From the NCBI RefSeq assembly GCF_007845675.1, contig NZ_VOBR01000019.1, forward strand, positions 106,845 through 170,844: a DNA stretch of 64,000 bases, given 5' to 3'. Below are positions 34,628 to 44,077 of the stretch, one piece after another. The notes below the pieces were generated by a model. The model did not search any database. It was not told the origin of the DNA and was given only the letters and a program-made list of their open reading frames with translations. Source of the stretch: Lentzea tibetensis. Lineage in GTDB: Bacteria; Actinomycetota; Actinomycetes; Mycobacteriales; Pseudonocardiaceae. The number at the start of each line of letters is the position of its first letter. Position 1 is the stretch's first letter. The position numbers were made by a program, and so were the translations under genes.

Positions 34628-35557
34628 TCAGGAAGGCCAGAACCGTCGCCAGTCAGCGGGGGTGAGGATGTCGAGTCCTTCGGCGCGCGCCTTGGACTCG
34701 GCATCGCGGACGTTGGCTGCGAACCTGCGACACACGGCGCGAAGCTCGGTCTCCGGGTCCTCACCCGCGAGCTTCGCCAACGCGGTCACCGCGAACAACG
34801 TGGTTCCGGTGTCGTCGCCCTCGGGCAGCAGGTCGACCGGGAAACCCGCGCGCTTGACGCGTTGCACGAGCTTGGCCGCCAGGGCGACCGCAGGCTGGCC
34901 GAGTGCGACACCGTCCACACTGGACTCGCGCTTCTTCTCGACCTGCTTGAGCTCCTCCCAGCGGTGCTGCTGGGAGGTCGCGTCGTGCACGGCCGGATCG
35001 TGGCCCTCGAAGACGTGCGGGTGGCGTCCGACGAGCTTGGCGACCAGATCGGTTGCCACATCGTCGATGTCGAAGGAATCAGCGTGCTCAGCCGCCACTC
35101 GGGCGTGGAACAGCACCTGGAGCAGGACGTCGCCGAGCTCCTCGCGCATCGCGGCGCGATCGCCGTCCTCGATGGCCTCCAGCAGCTCGAAGGTCTCCTC
35201 GAGCAGGTACTGGCGCAGCGACAGGTGGTCCTGCTCGGCGTCCCACGGGCAGCCGCCGGGCGAACGGAGCCGGTCCATCACGGCCGCCGCGTCGAGCAGG
35301 CCCGCACCGGCGGGCTCGGGCGTCCGGATCACCACGGCGTCCGGGTAGGCGTCCGGCTCGGTCGTGAGCACCACCGAGCCGTCCGGAAGATCAGCGGGGA
35401 CCGGGCCGTCGACGCCCAGCGGCTCCCAGAAGTCCAGCGGCACGCCCGCGCCCGCGTAGACAGCGGGCGCGGAACGCAACGCGGACAGAGCGGCGGCCGG
35501 AAGGACGGCGTCCAGCCGCTCGCTCAGCAGGACAACAGTGATCCCAGAAGAAGTCAC
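34628..35557 (-). CDS. mazG: Nucleoside triphosphate pyrophosphohydrolase MazG
   Basis: The 309-residue protein has an extended N-terminal region, then the MazG domain: RSPGGCPWDAEQDHLSLR, the metal-binding EETFELLEAIED and EELGDVLLQVLFHA. It hydrolyses (d)NTPs to monophosphates, cleaning aberrant nucleotides or lowering (p)ppGpp precursors. The GTG start overlaps the stop of the SurA-like gene, and the order mfd-SurA-like-mazG follows the same strand as in other actinobacteria. Confidence 0.92.
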   Translation of the reverse strand: MTSSGITVVLLSERLDAVLPAAALSALRSAPAVYAGAGVPLDFWEPLGVDGPVPADLPDGSVVLTTEPDAYPDAVVIRTPEPAGAGLLDAAAVMDRLRSPGGCPWDAEQDHLSLRQYLLEETFELLEAIEDGDRAAMREELGDVLLQVLFHARVAAEHADSFDIDDVATDLVAKLVGRHPHVFEGHDPAVHDATSQQHRWEELKQVEKKRESSVDGVALGQPAVALAAKLVQRVKRAGFPVDLLPEGDDTGTTLFAVTALAKLAGEDPETELRAVCRRFAANVRDAESKARAEGLDILTPADWRRFWPS

Positions 35558-36492
35558 GGCGCGGTGGACTTGCGGGCCACCGCGACGAAGCCCGCCTTCT
35601 CCTCGCCGTTCGGGGCGACGGCCATGACGGCCGGGTCCCACTCACCGAAGCGCGGGTTGACCTTGATCTGCAGGTCGTCGGCGACCAGCTGCGTCATCCG
35701 CAGGCCGGTGTCACCGAGGACGCGCGGGTTCAGCTCCTCGGCGGAGGCACTGCTGGACGCCTTGCCGTCGGTCTTGCGCTCGCGGATGAACGCGACCATC
35801 CACTCGGCGTTGGCCGGGTCCGGCAGGAACGCGACGACCGTGCCGGGCTTGGTGCCGAACAGCAGCGTCGGGCCCTGCGACGGCGTCTCGGACGTGCGCA
35901 CGACCTTGCCCAGCTCGGCGAGGCGCGCACCGTCGGCGCTCTTGGGTGCGTCGCGCACGAACTCGGCCATCTTGTCCGGGTTCGCCGCGACCTCCTTCGC
36001 CTTGGCGATCGCGTCGCGACCGTCCTTGGTGTAGAAGAAGTCGATCTTGACCTCGAGCTTGTCGATGTAGCGGCGACCCAGCTCGGTCTGGATGAGCGTG
36101 TCGCGCACGAAGTCGCGGATCGTGGCCACGTCGTGGATGTTGTTCTGCGCCGCGGTCTCGGCACCGCCCGCGTTCTCCAGCGTCTTGTCCACCTCGGTCT
36201 CGTCGACCGTGATGCCCTCCTGCTGGGCCGCGCGCTTGAGCAGCTCGTGGCGCACGAGGTCCGTGACGATGGCGCTGGCGACCTGTGCGAGCTTGCCCTG
36301 CTCCTGGAGCTTCCTCGCCTCCGGCTCGGTCCTCAGCACGGTGTCCAGCCGCTGCTGCACGACCTCGAGCGGGATCGAGGTGTCACCGATGATCACGGCC
36401 GATCCGGCCTGCGAGGGCCCCGTGCCGCAGCCCGCCAGAAGCAGGCCGACAGCGGCCCCGAGCAGCGAGAAACGCTTCAGAACAGTGCTCAC
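35554..36492 (-). CDS. SurA N-terminal domain-like lipoprotein (parvulin-related chaperone)
   Basis: The 312-residue lipoprotein has lipobox LLLAGC (Cys22) and a helical SurA_N-like domain (VVQQRLDTVLRTEPEARKLQ, VRHELLKRAAQQEGITV). No clear parvulin catalytic residues are seen, so a chaperone role outside the membrane is more likely than isomerase activity. GTG 36492 gives the signal directly, with GAGAGGG about 9 nt upstream. It lies between mfd and mazG and is probably co-transcribed with both. Confidence 0.8.
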   Translation of the reverse strand: MSTVLKRFSLLGAAVGLLLAGCGTGPSQAGSAVIIGDTSIPLEVVQQRLDTVLRTEPEARKLQEQGKLAQVASAIVTDLVRHELLKRAAQQEGITVDETEVDKTLENAGGAETAAQNNIHDVATIRDFVRDTLIQTELGRRYIDKLEVKIDFFYTKDGRDAIAKAKEVAANPDKMAEFVRDAPKSADGARLAELGKVVRTSETPSQGPTLLFGTKPGTVVAFLPDPANAEWMVAFIRERKTDGKASSSASAEELNPRVLGDTGLRMTQLVADDLQIKVNPRFGEWDPAVMAVAPNGEEKAGFVAVARKSTAP

Positions 36493-36506
36493 GAACAAGT
36501 ACCCTC

Positions 36507-39500
36507 TCACGCCGGGGTGACGGGGCTCACGGGAGTCCCCGCAAGCGACTCCAGGAACTTCTGGCACCAGTCCAGCAGCTCTTGATCACGCAGCTGCGGT
36601 GCGCCCATTCGGCCGCCAGCCGCTCCTTCGGTCGGCCTAGGCACGGTCACGGTGCCGACCGCCGCCTTGTAGACCGCCTTCGGGAACAACCTGCGCAGGC
36701 GCACCATCTGCGACTCGCGCAGCTCCAGCTTCCCGAACCGGATGTTCTGCCCCATCGTGATGACCTCGGTGACGCCGTGCGCGCGGCACGCGTGCCGGAA
36801 CCGGGCCACGCCCAGCAGCCGTTCGACCGGCTCCGGCGGCGTGCCGTAGCGGTCCTTCAGCTCGTCCCACACGGACTGGAGCGCACCGGCGTCCGGCGCG
36901 GCCGCGATCTTGCGGTACGCCTCGAGCCGCAGCCGTTCACCCGGCACGTACTCGTGCGGGATGTGCGCGTCGATCGGCAGATCGACGCGGACCTCGGCCA
37001 TCTCGTCCTCGGCGTCCGACTCGGCGCCGGCGTGCCTGCGGAACGCCTCGACGGCCTCGCCGACCAGCCGCACGTACAGGTCGAAGCCGACGCCCGCGAT
37101 GTGCCCGGACTGCTCGGCGCCCAGGATGTTGCCCGCGCCGCGGATCTCCAGGTCCTTCATCGCGACGGCCATGCCCGCGCCCAGCTCGGTGTTCTGCGCG
37201 ATCGTCGCGAGCCGGTCGTGCGCGTGCTCGGTGAGCGGGGCCTCCGGCGGGTACAGGAAGTACGCGTACCCGCGCTCGCGGCCGCGGCCGACGCGGCCGC
37301 GCAGCTGGTGCAGCTGGGCGAGGCCGAGCAGGTCGCCGCGTTCGACGATCAGCGTGTTCGCGTTCGAGATGTCCAGTCCGGTCTCGACGATCGTCGTGCA
37401 GACCAGCACGTCGTACTCGCGTTCCCAGAAGCCCTGGATGAGGTGCTCGAGCTTGTCCTCGTTCATCTGCCCGTGCCCGGTGACGACGCGGGCCTCCGGC
37501 ACGAGCTCGCGGATGCGCTTCGCGGCCTTCTCGATCGTCGAGACCCTGTTGTGCACGTAGAAGACCTGGCCGTCGCGCATCAGCTCGCGGCGGATCGCGG
37601 CGCCGACCTGCCGGTCGTCGTACCCGCCGACGTAGGTGAGGATCGGGTGCCGTTCCTCGGGCGGGGTGAGGATCGTGGACATCTCGCGGATGCCCGCGAG
37701 CGACATCTCCAGCGTGCGCGGGATCGGCGTCGCGGACATGGTGAGCACGTCGACGTGCGTGCGGAGCGCCTTGATGTGCTCCTTGTGCTCCACGCCGAAG
37801 CGCTGCTCCTCGTCCACGATCACGAGGCCGAGATCCTTGTACCGCACCGTTTTCTGCAGCAGCCGGTGCGTGCCGATGACGATGTCGACCGCGCCGTCGG
37901 CGAGCCCGGCGATCACCTGCTCGGACTCACCGGGGTCGGTGAACCTGCTGAGCCCCTTGACGTTCACCGGGAACGCGCGCATGCGTTCGGTGAACGTGTT
38001 GAGGTGCTGCTGCGCGAGCAGCGTCGTCGGCACGAGCACGGTGACCTGCTTGCCGTCCTGCACCGCCTTGAACGCCGCGCGGACCGCGATCTCCGTCTTG
38101 CCGTAGCCGACGTCACCGCAGATGACGCGGTCCATCGGCACGGACCGCTCCATGTCCGCCTTGACCTCGTCGATGGCGGCCATCTGGTCCTGCGTCTCGG
38201 TGAACGGGAACGCGTCTTCCAGCTCGCGCTGCCACGGGCTGTCCAGCGCGAACGCGTGGCCGGGCGCGCTCTGCCGCGCCGCGTAGAGCTGAACCAGCTC
38301 GGCCGCGATCTGCTTGACCGCCTTGCGCGCCTTGGACTTCGTGTTCTTCCAGTCGCTGCCGCCGAGCTTGTTCAACGTCGGCAGCTCGCCGCCTACGTAC
38401 CTGCTGACCTCGTCGAGCTGGTCGGTCGGCACGAACAACCGGTCGCCCGGCTGGCCGCGCTTGCTGCTGGCGTATTCGAGAACGAGGTACTCGCGCGTCG
38501 CACCGGCGACCGTGCGCTGCACCATCTCGACGTACTTGCCGATGCCGTGCTGCTCGTGCACGACGAAGTCGCCCGCCCTGAGCGCCAGCGGGTCCACCGC
38601 GTTGCGCCGCTTCGACGGCATCCGCCGCATGTCCTTTGTGGACGTACCACCGCGACCGCCGGTGAGGTCGGTCTCGGTGAGCACCACGAGCGCGAGGTCC
38701 GGGATGACGAACCCGTCCTCCAGCGCACCGCGCGCGACGGTGACCAGGCCGCCCTGCGGCGGGTCGACGAGCCCCTTGTCCGCCAGCGTCGCGGGCACGT
38801 CGGCCTCCGCGAGCTGCTCCACCGCGCGCTGCGCCGTACCGGCACCGGGCACGACGAGCACCGCGGCGCCACCGGTCGCGGTGTGCGCGCGCAGGTCCGC
38901 GAACGCCCGGTCGATGTCGCCCTGGTAGGCCTCGACGGGCTTGTAGTCGAGCCGGACGACGTCGCCGGCCTCGGTGGTGAGCTGGCTGAGCGTCCACCAC
39001 GGACGGTTCTTCTCCCGCGCGGACTCGGCGACCTCGGCGAGGCTCCGGTACGCGGACGCGCCGAGGTCGATCGGCGCCTTGCCGCCACCGGCCGCGGCCA
39101 TCCACGAGGCCTCGAGGAACTCCTGCCCGGTGCGCACCAGGTCGTGCGCACGCGTGCGGATCTTCTCCGGGTCGGCGAGCAGCACGTGCGTGCCCGCGGG
39201 CACGACGTCCGTGAGCAGCTCCAGCGCACCGGGGCAGAGCGCGGGGATCAGCGCCTCCATGCCCTCCGACGGGATGCCGCTCGCGATCTTGTCGAGCATC
39301 TCGACGAGGTGCGCGTCCGACTCGTGTTCGAGCGCCAGCTCACGGGCCCGGTCCTTGACCTGCTCGGTGAGCAGCAGCTCGCGGCACGGCGGCGCGACGA
39401 ACTCGTCGACCTGCTCGGGCAGCGACCGCTGGTCGGCGACCGCGAACGGCCGGATCTCGCTGACCTCGTCACCCCAGAACTCGACGCGCAGCGGGTGCTC

Positions 39501-40061
39501 GGCGGTCGGCGGGAAGATGTCGAGGATGCCACCGCGCACCGCGTACTCACCGCGCTTCTCGACCATGTCGACGCGCAGGTAGGCGTTCTCGGTGAGCCGG
39601 TGGAGCAGCTCGACGAAGTCCTGCTCCTCACCGGTCTTCAGGTGCACCGGCCGCAGGTCGCCGAGGCGCGGCGCCATCGGCTGGATGAGACTGCGCACGG
39701 TCGTCACGACGACCCGGAGCGGGTTGCCTTCCGGGTGCTTGAGCCGGCGCAGGATCTGCAGCCGCGCACCGACCGTGTCCGCGCGCGGCGACAACCGCTC
39801 GTGCGGCAACGTCTCCCACGACGGGAACAGCGCGACCTGGTCGTGCCCGATCAGGTCGCTCACGACGTTCGTCAGCTCTTCGGCCTCGCGGCCGGTCGCC
39901 GTGACCACGAGCACCGGCTGCACCGTGCTGAGGGCAGCCGTGACCAGCGGACGGGCGGCGAGAGGTCCTTCGAGCTCGAGCTCCGGCGCACCGGCCGAGT
40001 CGATCAACGTGCGGAGGGCTTTGTCGGGGAGTACGCCAGCGAGCAGGCCGAGAAGCGGCAT
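36507..40061 (-). CDS. mfd: Transcription-repair coupling factor
   Basis: This 1,184-residue ATP-dependent translocase removes RNA polymerase stalled at DNA lesions and recruits UvrA. It shows the UvrB-like N-terminal module ([15 protein letters not shown]), the RNA polymerase-interaction domain ([17 protein letters not shown]), RecG-like helicase motifs ([36 protein letters not shown]) and the C-terminal TRCF domain. Length matches the family. It lies upstream of the SurA-like and mazG genes on the same strand. Confidence 0.97.
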   Translation of the reverse strand: MPLLGLLAGVLPDKALRTLIDSAGAPELELEGPLAARPLVTAALSTVQPVLVVTATGREAEELTNVVSDLIGHDQVALFPSWETLPHERLSPRADTVGARLQILRRLKHPEGNPLRVVVTTVRSLIQPMAPRLGDLRPVHLKTGEEQDFVELLHRLTENAYLRVDMVEKRGEYAVRGGILDIFPPTAEHPLRVEFWGDEVSEIRPFAVADQRSLPEQVDEFVAPPCRELLLTEQVKDRARELALEHESDAHLVEMLDKIASGIPSEGMEALIPALCPGALELLTDVVPAGTHVLLADPEKIRTRAHDLVRTGQEFLEASWMAAAGGGKAPIDLGASAYRSLAEVAESAREKNRPWWTLSQLTTEAGDVVRLDYKPVEAYQGDIDRAFADLRAHTATGGAAVLVVPGAGTAQRAVEQLAEADVPATLADKGLVDPPQGGLVTVARGALEDGFVIPDLALVVLTETDLTGGRGGTSTKDMRRMPSKRRNAVDPLALRAGDFVVHEQHGIGKYVEMVQRTVAGATREYLVLEYASSKRGQPGDRLFVPTDQLDEVSRYVGGELPTLNKLGGSDWKNTKSKARKAVKQIAAELVQLYAARQSAPGHAFALDSPWQRELEDAFPFTETQDQMAAIDEVKADMERSVPMDRVICGDVGYGKTEIAVRAAFKAVQDGKQVTVLVPTTLLAQQHLNTFTERMRAFPVNVKGLSRFTDPGESEQVIAGLADGAVDIVIGTHRLLQKTVRYKDLGLVIVDEEQRFGVEHKEHIKALRTHVDVLTMSATPIPRTLEMSLAGIREMSTILTPPEERHPILTYVGGYDDRQVGAAIRRELMRDGQVFYVHNRVSTIEKAAKRIRELVPEARVVTGHGQMNEDKLEHLIQGFWEREYDVLVCTTIVETGLDISNANTLIVERGDLLGLAQLHQLRGRVGRGRERGYAYFLYPPEAPLTEHAHDRLATIAQNTELGAGMAVAMKDLEIRGAGNILGAEQSGHIAGVGFDLYVRLVGEAVEAFRRHAGAESDAEDEMAEVRVDLPIDAHIPHEYVPGERLRLEAYRKIAAAPDAGALQSVWDELKDRYGTPPEPVERLLGVARFRHACRAHGVTEVITMGQNIRFGKLELRESQMVRLRRLFPKAVYKAAVGTVTVPRPTEGAAGGRMGAPQLRDQELLDWCQKFLESLAGTPVSPVTPA

Positions 40062-40230
40062 TGCCTCAGCCTATCCGGTGTTGTATTGCCGCTGCTCCGC
40101 AGACGGCGGCGAGGTCGCCGGGAAGTCGGTCGTCCGGACACCCGCTCCAGGCGCAGCCGCTCCGACCGGGCCGCAGCAACCCGGCCTACGCCGTGCAGCC
40201 CCCTGGCGGCGCGCAGGTACGTCGAGGAGT

Positions 40231-40346
40231 GGACGGTCGGGATCACCGACGTCACGCCCGTCGCGCACGCGGTGCACGATCGCGTCCGCGCCCGCGACCT
40301 GAACGGTGCGCGAGCCCTCCTGCCACCGGAGCGCCCGTACACCTGA
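40231..40346 (+). pseudogene. Possible gene remnant
   Basis: About 40 codons ending at 40346 read like a real protein C terminus (EEWTVGITDVTPVAHAV, then ARDLNGARALL), but no start codon or ribosome-binding site is in frame nearby and the upstream part turns into composition-driven residues. This may be a decayed gene. The rest of the 40,062-40,382 interval holds nothing recognised. Confidence 0.2.
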
Positions 40347-40382
40347 CGGAACCTTCACGCCGCCGGGCGCGTACTTATAGGT

Positions 40383-41522
40383 ATGCGCGCACTCCTCGTA
40401 GTGGTGATGCTGGTTGCCGGTTGCTCGACGGGCGCGGGCGGCAGCGTGCCGACGAGAGAGCTGCCACCACCGTCCTCCGAAACGGAAACGGCCGCCCCGA
40501 AGAGCGCGAGCCTCAAGGTCGAGGAGGTCACCGGAGGTCTCGAGCACGGTTGGGACATCGGCTTCCTCCCGGACGGCTCGCAGCTGGTCTCCGAACGCGT
40601 CGCCAGGTTCACCCTGGTCAAGAACGGCCAGAAGACCGAGGTGGACGCCGACCTGTCGAACGTCGCCGTGCGCGGCGAGGGCGGCCTGCTGGGCCTGGTC
40701 GTGCACCCGGACTTCGCCCAGTCCGGCGAGTTCACCGCGTGCTTCAACACCGACCAGGACGTGCGGCTGGTGACGTTCCGCCTGCAGGGCAGCAAGGCGA
40801 CGCGGGTGAAGGACCTGCTCACCGGACTGCCGTCGAACCGCAGCGGCAGGCACTCCGGCTGCCGCCCGACGCTCGCGAACGACGGGAGCCTGCTGGTCGG
40901 CACGGGTGACACGGCGAACGGGCGGTTCGCGCAGGACCGGACGAACCTCGGCGGCAAGCTGCTGCGGATCTCGCTCGACACGGGTGAAGGCGTGCCCGGC
41001 AACCCGTTCATCACCTCGCAGAACGCCAACGAACGCCGCATCTACACCTTCGGCAACCGCAACGTGCAGGGCGTGGCGGTGCGGCCGGGCACCGAGCAGG
41101 TCTTCATGACCGAGCACGGGCCGGACGTCGACGACGAGGTCAACCTGGTGCAGGCGGGCGGCAACTACGGCTGGGACCCGTCGCAGGGCGGCACGGTCGG
41201 CGGGTACGACGAGAGCGTGCCGATGACCGACACCAAGCGGTTCCCGGACGCGGTGCCCGCGCTGTGGTCGTCGGGCAAGCCGACCGAGGCGATCTGCGGT
41301 GCGGCGTTCTTCGACGGGATGCTCGCCGTGCCCGCGTTGAAGGGCTCGAAGCTGATGTTGTTCACCGTGGACGACGCGGGCAAGGTCACGTCCGTCGCGG
41401 TGCCCGCCGAGCTGGACGACAAGTACGGCAGGCTGCGCGCGGCCCGCACCGCGCCGGACGGCTCGCTGTACGTCACGTCGTCCAACGGCAAGGACGACAA
41501 GCTGTTGCGCATCACGCGATGA
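40383..41522 (+). CDS. PQQ-dependent sugar dehydrogenase-like lipoprotein
   Basis: The 379-residue lipoprotein (lipobox MLVAGC, Cys14) has the soluble-glucose-dehydrogenase/GSDH beta-propeller features: GWDIGFLPDG, ERVARF, GEGGLLGLVVHPDF, HSGCRPTLANDGSLLVGTGD, GNRNVQGVA, EHGPDVDDEVNLVQAGGNYGW. These motifs hold the PQQ and catalytic His (HPDF and EHGP regions). It probably oxidises sugars outside the membrane; whether PQQ is made by this organism is not shown here. The stop overlaps the next start (ATGA). Confidence 0.87.
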   Translation: MRALLVVVMLVAGCSTGAGGSVPTRELPPPSSETETAAPKSASLKVEEVTGGLEHGWDIGFLPDGSQLVSERVARFTLVKNGQKTEVDADLSNVAVRGEGGLLGLVVHPDFAQSGEFTACFNTDQDVRLVTFRLQGSKATRVKDLLTGLPSNRSGRHSGCRPTLANDGSLLVGTGDTANGRFAQDRTNLGGKLLRISLDTGEGVPGNPFITSQNANERRIYTFGNRNVQGVAVRPGTEQVFMTEHGPDVDDEVNLVQAGGNYGWDPSQGGTVGGYDESVPMTDTKRFPDAVPALWSSGKPTEAICGAAFFDGMLAVPALKGSKLMLFTVDDAGKVTSVAVPAELDDKYGRLRAARTAPDGSLYVTSSNGKDDKLLRITR

Positions 41523-42361
41523 CGTACGACGTGGTGATCCCGACGGCCGGGGATCGGCGGCAGACGCTCGAGAAGTGTCTGGCGTCCGTGCGCGAACAGC
41601 ACCCGCCACCGCAGCGGATCATCGTGGTCAACTCGGGCGGCGAACTGGACGTCGAGGGCTGCGAGGTCGTCGAGTCACCGCGCCGGTCGGCGTCGGCGCA
41701 GCGCAACCTCGGCGCGGCCGCGGCCACGGCGGACCGGCTGGTGTTCCTGGACGACGACGTCGTGCTGGAACCGGACACCGCGGCCCAGCTGTGCGCGGTG
41801 CTGAGCGAAGACGTTCTGGCGTCCGGTGGTGTGGTGACCGGAGCGGTGGAGTTCGGGGAACGCACATGGCGGTCGTACCTGCACGCGCTGCTGGGCCACA
41901 CGCACATCGCGTTGCGGCCGCGGGAACGCGGCTCGGTCTTCAAGGCGTCCGGCTGCGTGAGCCTGGTGCCGGCACCAACGTCCCCTGTGGACACCGAGTT
42001 CCTGCTCGGCGGACTGCTGGCGTGCTGGCGGAAAACCGCGCTGGACGTGCCGTTCGCCGACCTGTGCGACGGGTACGAGGACCTGGACTTCTCCGACCGG
42101 GTCAGCCGGATCGGCCGGATGATCCAGACGCCGGCGGCGAAGGCGCACCACCTGGACGCGCCGATGTCCCGGGACACCTACCAGGAAGGCTTCCCCGCGG
42201 CCTACTTCCACTGGCACGCAAGGGAACCCGGCCTCGTCGGCTCGACGTGGTGGGTGGTCGCGCACCTCACCTACGCGCTGCGGATCCGTCGTGACGCGGG
42301 CCCGTACCTGCGCGGCTGCGCGGACACCGTGCGCAGGCTGTGGCGCGAGCAGTCCTGGTGA
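41519..42361 (+). CDS. Glycosyltransferase family 2
   Basis: The 280-residue GT-A protein has the N-terminal nucleotide-binding strand (DVVIPTAGDR), the metal-binding FLDDDVVLEP and the acceptor-site YEDLDFSDR in place of the usual ED motif. There is no TM segment. The acceptor is unknown. ATG 41519 overlaps the stop of the sugar dehydrogenase gene, so they are co-translated. Confidence 0.85.
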   Translation: MTYDVVIPTAGDRRQTLEKCLASVREQHPPPQRIIVVNSGGELDVEGCEVVESPRRSASAQRNLGAAAATADRLVFLDDDVVLEPDTAAQLCAVLSEDVLASGGVVTGAVEFGERTWRSYLHALLGHTHIALRPRERGSVFKASGCVSLVPAPTSPVDTEFLLGGLLACWRKTALDVPFADLCDGYEDLDFSDRVSRIGRMIQTPAAKAHHLDAPMSRDTYQEGFPAAYFHWHAREPGLVGSTWWVVAHLTYALRIRRDAGPYLRGCADTVRRLWREQSW

Positions 42362-42365
42362 CGAA

Positions 42366-42977
42366 CTAGCGGCGGGTGCGCAGGCGGGGCTTGGGATCCA
42401 TGGCGGACAAGCCCTTCCAGGCGAGGTTCACCAGGTGCGCGGCGACCTCGTCCTTCTTGGGCTTGCGCACCTCGAGCCACCACTGACCGGTCAGCGCGAC
42501 CATGCCCACGAGCGCCTGCGCGTAGAGCGCGGCGAGCTTGCGGTCGTAGCCCTGGCGGGCGAAGTGCACGCTGAGGATGTGCTCGACCTGCGAGGCGATG
42601 TCGTTCAGCAACGACGAGAACGTGCCGGTCGACGACGCGACCGGTGAGTCGCGCACGAGGATCCGGAAGCCGTCCGTGGAACCCTCGATGTAGTCCAGCA
42701 GCGCGCAGGCGGCCTGCTCGAGGAGCTCGCGCGGGTGACTGCCGGACAAAGCGGACACGATGTGGTCCATCAGCCGCTGCATCTCGCGGTCGACGACCAC
42801 CGCGTAGATGCCTTCCTTGCCACCGAAGTGCTCGTACACAACGGGTTTCGAGACTCCCGCGCGGTGCGCGATCTCCTCGATCGAGGTGACCTCGAAACCC
42901 TTCTCGGCGAACAGGGCCCGAGCGACGTCAAGTAGCTGCTCGCGCCGCTCCTTGCCTGTCATTCGGACCCTGGTCAC
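42366..42977 (-). CDS. TetR/AcrR family transcriptional regulator
   Basis: The 203-residue repressor has the N-terminal helix-turn-helix (FAEKGFEVTSIEEIAHRAGVS, then KPVVYEHFGGKEGI) and an all-helical ligand domain. It sits in the Rv1019 position between glmU and mfd of mycobacteria. It lies 18 nt downstream of the desaturase gene on the same strand, so it probably controls lipid desaturation; ligands of such regulators are often acyl-CoAs. GTG 42977 has a -10-like box 6 nt upstream; ATG 42962 is the alternative. Confidence 0.87.
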   Translation of the reverse strand: MTRVRMTGKERREQLLDVARALFAEKGFEVTSIEEIAHRAGVSKPVVYEHFGGKEGIYAVVVDREMQRLMDHIVSALSGSHPRELLEQAACALLDYIEGSTDGFRILVRDSPVASSTGTFSSLLNDIASQVEHILSVHFARQGYDRKLAALYAQALVGMVALTGQWWLEVRKPKKDEVAAHLVNLAWKGLSAMDPKPRLRTRR

Positions 42978-42983
42978 CGAACC

Positions 42984-42989
42984 AGCCTA
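42984..42989 (-). promoter_or_regulatory. -10-like TAGGCT, 6 nt before the TetR GTG
   Basis: TAGGCT plus 6 nt precedes GTG 42977, consistent with a leaderless transcript. A degenerate sequence related to the desaturase operator (GCAACGTA) overlaps it, so autoregulation is possible. Confidence 0.35.
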
Positions 42990-42995
42990 CGTTGC

Positions 42996-43937
42996 TTACT
43001 TCTTGACGCTGATCCTGGCCAGTCGCTGCTCGCTCGGCCAGCGGACGTTGGTCGCCCAGCCGAACTTCTCGAACACCCAGATCAGTCGCGCGGACGTGTC
43101 GATCTGACCGCGCTTCACGCCGTGCCGCGCGGACGTCGGGTCGGCGTGGTGCAGGTTGTGCCACGACTCGCCGAACGACAGGATCGCCAGCGGCCAGAAG
43201 TTCGCCGACTTGTCGCGCGCCGCGAACGGGCGCTCGCCGACCATGTGGCAGATCGAGTTCACGGACCAGGTCACGTGGTGCAGGAACGCGACGCGGACCA
43301 GACCGGCCCAGAAGAACGCCGTCACGCCGCCCCAGACGGACCAGGTGATCAGGCCGCCGAGGATGCCGGGCGCCACGAGCGAGATCGTCGTCCACAGCAC
43401 GAAGAGCTTGTCGACCCAGACGAGGTCCTTGTCGGCCAGCAGGTCAGGGGCGAAGCGCTTGTGGTTCGTCTTGTCGCGGTCGAACAGCCAGCCCGTGTGC
43501 GCGTGCCAGAAGCCCTTGGCGAGCGCCTTGGGCCCGGTGCCGAAGAGCCACGGCGAGTGCGGGTCGCCCTCGCGGTCGGAGAACGCGTGGTGACGACGGT
43601 GGTCGGCGACCCAGTCGATGACCGGTCCCTGCAGCGCCATGCTGCCCGCGATCGCGAGCCCGATCTTCAGCGCGCGGTTGGCCTTGAACGAGCCGTGCGT
43701 GAAGTACCGGTGGTAACCGATCGTCACGCCGAGCCCGGACAGGTAGTAGAAGGCGACGAACAGAGCAACGTCCACCCAGCCCAGTCCCCACCCCCAGGCG
43801 AACGGAACTGCCGCCAGCAGTGCCAGGAACGGCACGATGACGAAGACGTAGACGCCGAGCTGCTCGGCGTGTCCGCGCTGGCCGTCGAAAATCGGCTTTG
43901 GGCCTTGGTCTGTAGACCGGTCCATCGTCGTGGTCAT
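42996..43937 (-). CDS. Fatty-acid delta-9 desaturase (acyl-CoA/lipid desaturase)
   Basis: This 313-residue membrane di-iron enzyme introduces a double bond into acyl chains. The three His boxes are present: HRYFTH (76-81), HRRHH (113-117) and HNLHH near residue 262, with four TM segments. The arrangement matches bacterial stearoyl-CoA-type desaturases (DesC/DesA3-like). Paired palindromes lie upstream, and the TetR gene follows on the same strand, which suggests feedback control of membrane lipids. Confidence 0.92.
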   Translation of the reverse strand: MTTTMDRSTDQGPKPIFDGQRGHAEQLGVYVFVIVPFLALLAAVPFAWGWGLGWVDVALFVAFYYLSGLGVTIGYHRYFTHGSFKANRALKIGLAIAGSMALQGPVIDWVADHRRHHAFSDREGDPHSPWLFGTGPKALAKGFWHAHTGWLFDRDKTNHKRFAPDLLADKDLVWVDKLFVLWTTISLVAPGILGGLITWSVWGGVTAFFWAGLVRVAFLHHVTWSVNSICHMVGERPFAARDKSANFWPLAILSFGESWHNLHHADPTSARHGVKRGQIDTSARLIWVFEKFGWATNVRWPSEQRLARISVKK

Positions 43938-43974
43938 ACGGGATACCTCGGGGGGTTTCGGGGGCTGTCCTACC

Positions 43975-44001
43975 TACGCAACCGTAACTTACGCAAGCGT
44001 A
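43975..44001. promoter_or_regulatory. Paired operator-like palindromes upstream of the desaturase
   Basis: TACGCAACCGTA (43975-43986) and TACGCAAGCGTA (43990-44001) form two near-palindromic 12-mers whose centres are 15 bp apart, 38 nt upstream of the desaturase start. They look like a tandem site for the adjacent TetR regulator. Confidence 0.6.
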
Positions 44002-44077
44002 GGTTAGGCCACCCTTGTCCACCAGACCTCAGCTCCAAAATCACGGCCACTTCTCAGGAAACTGCGATGATTCACAG

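Noticed and set aside
40004-40342. A 112-codon minus-strand frame spanning the mfd start region
   Set aside because: It overlaps the mfd start and has only Arg/Ala/Ser-rich composition with no ribosome-binding site.
36582-40346. A plus-strand frame of 1,254 codons antisense to mfd
   Set aside because: It mirrors the high GC of mfd third positions; residues are biased to Arg, Asp and Leu and show no domain.
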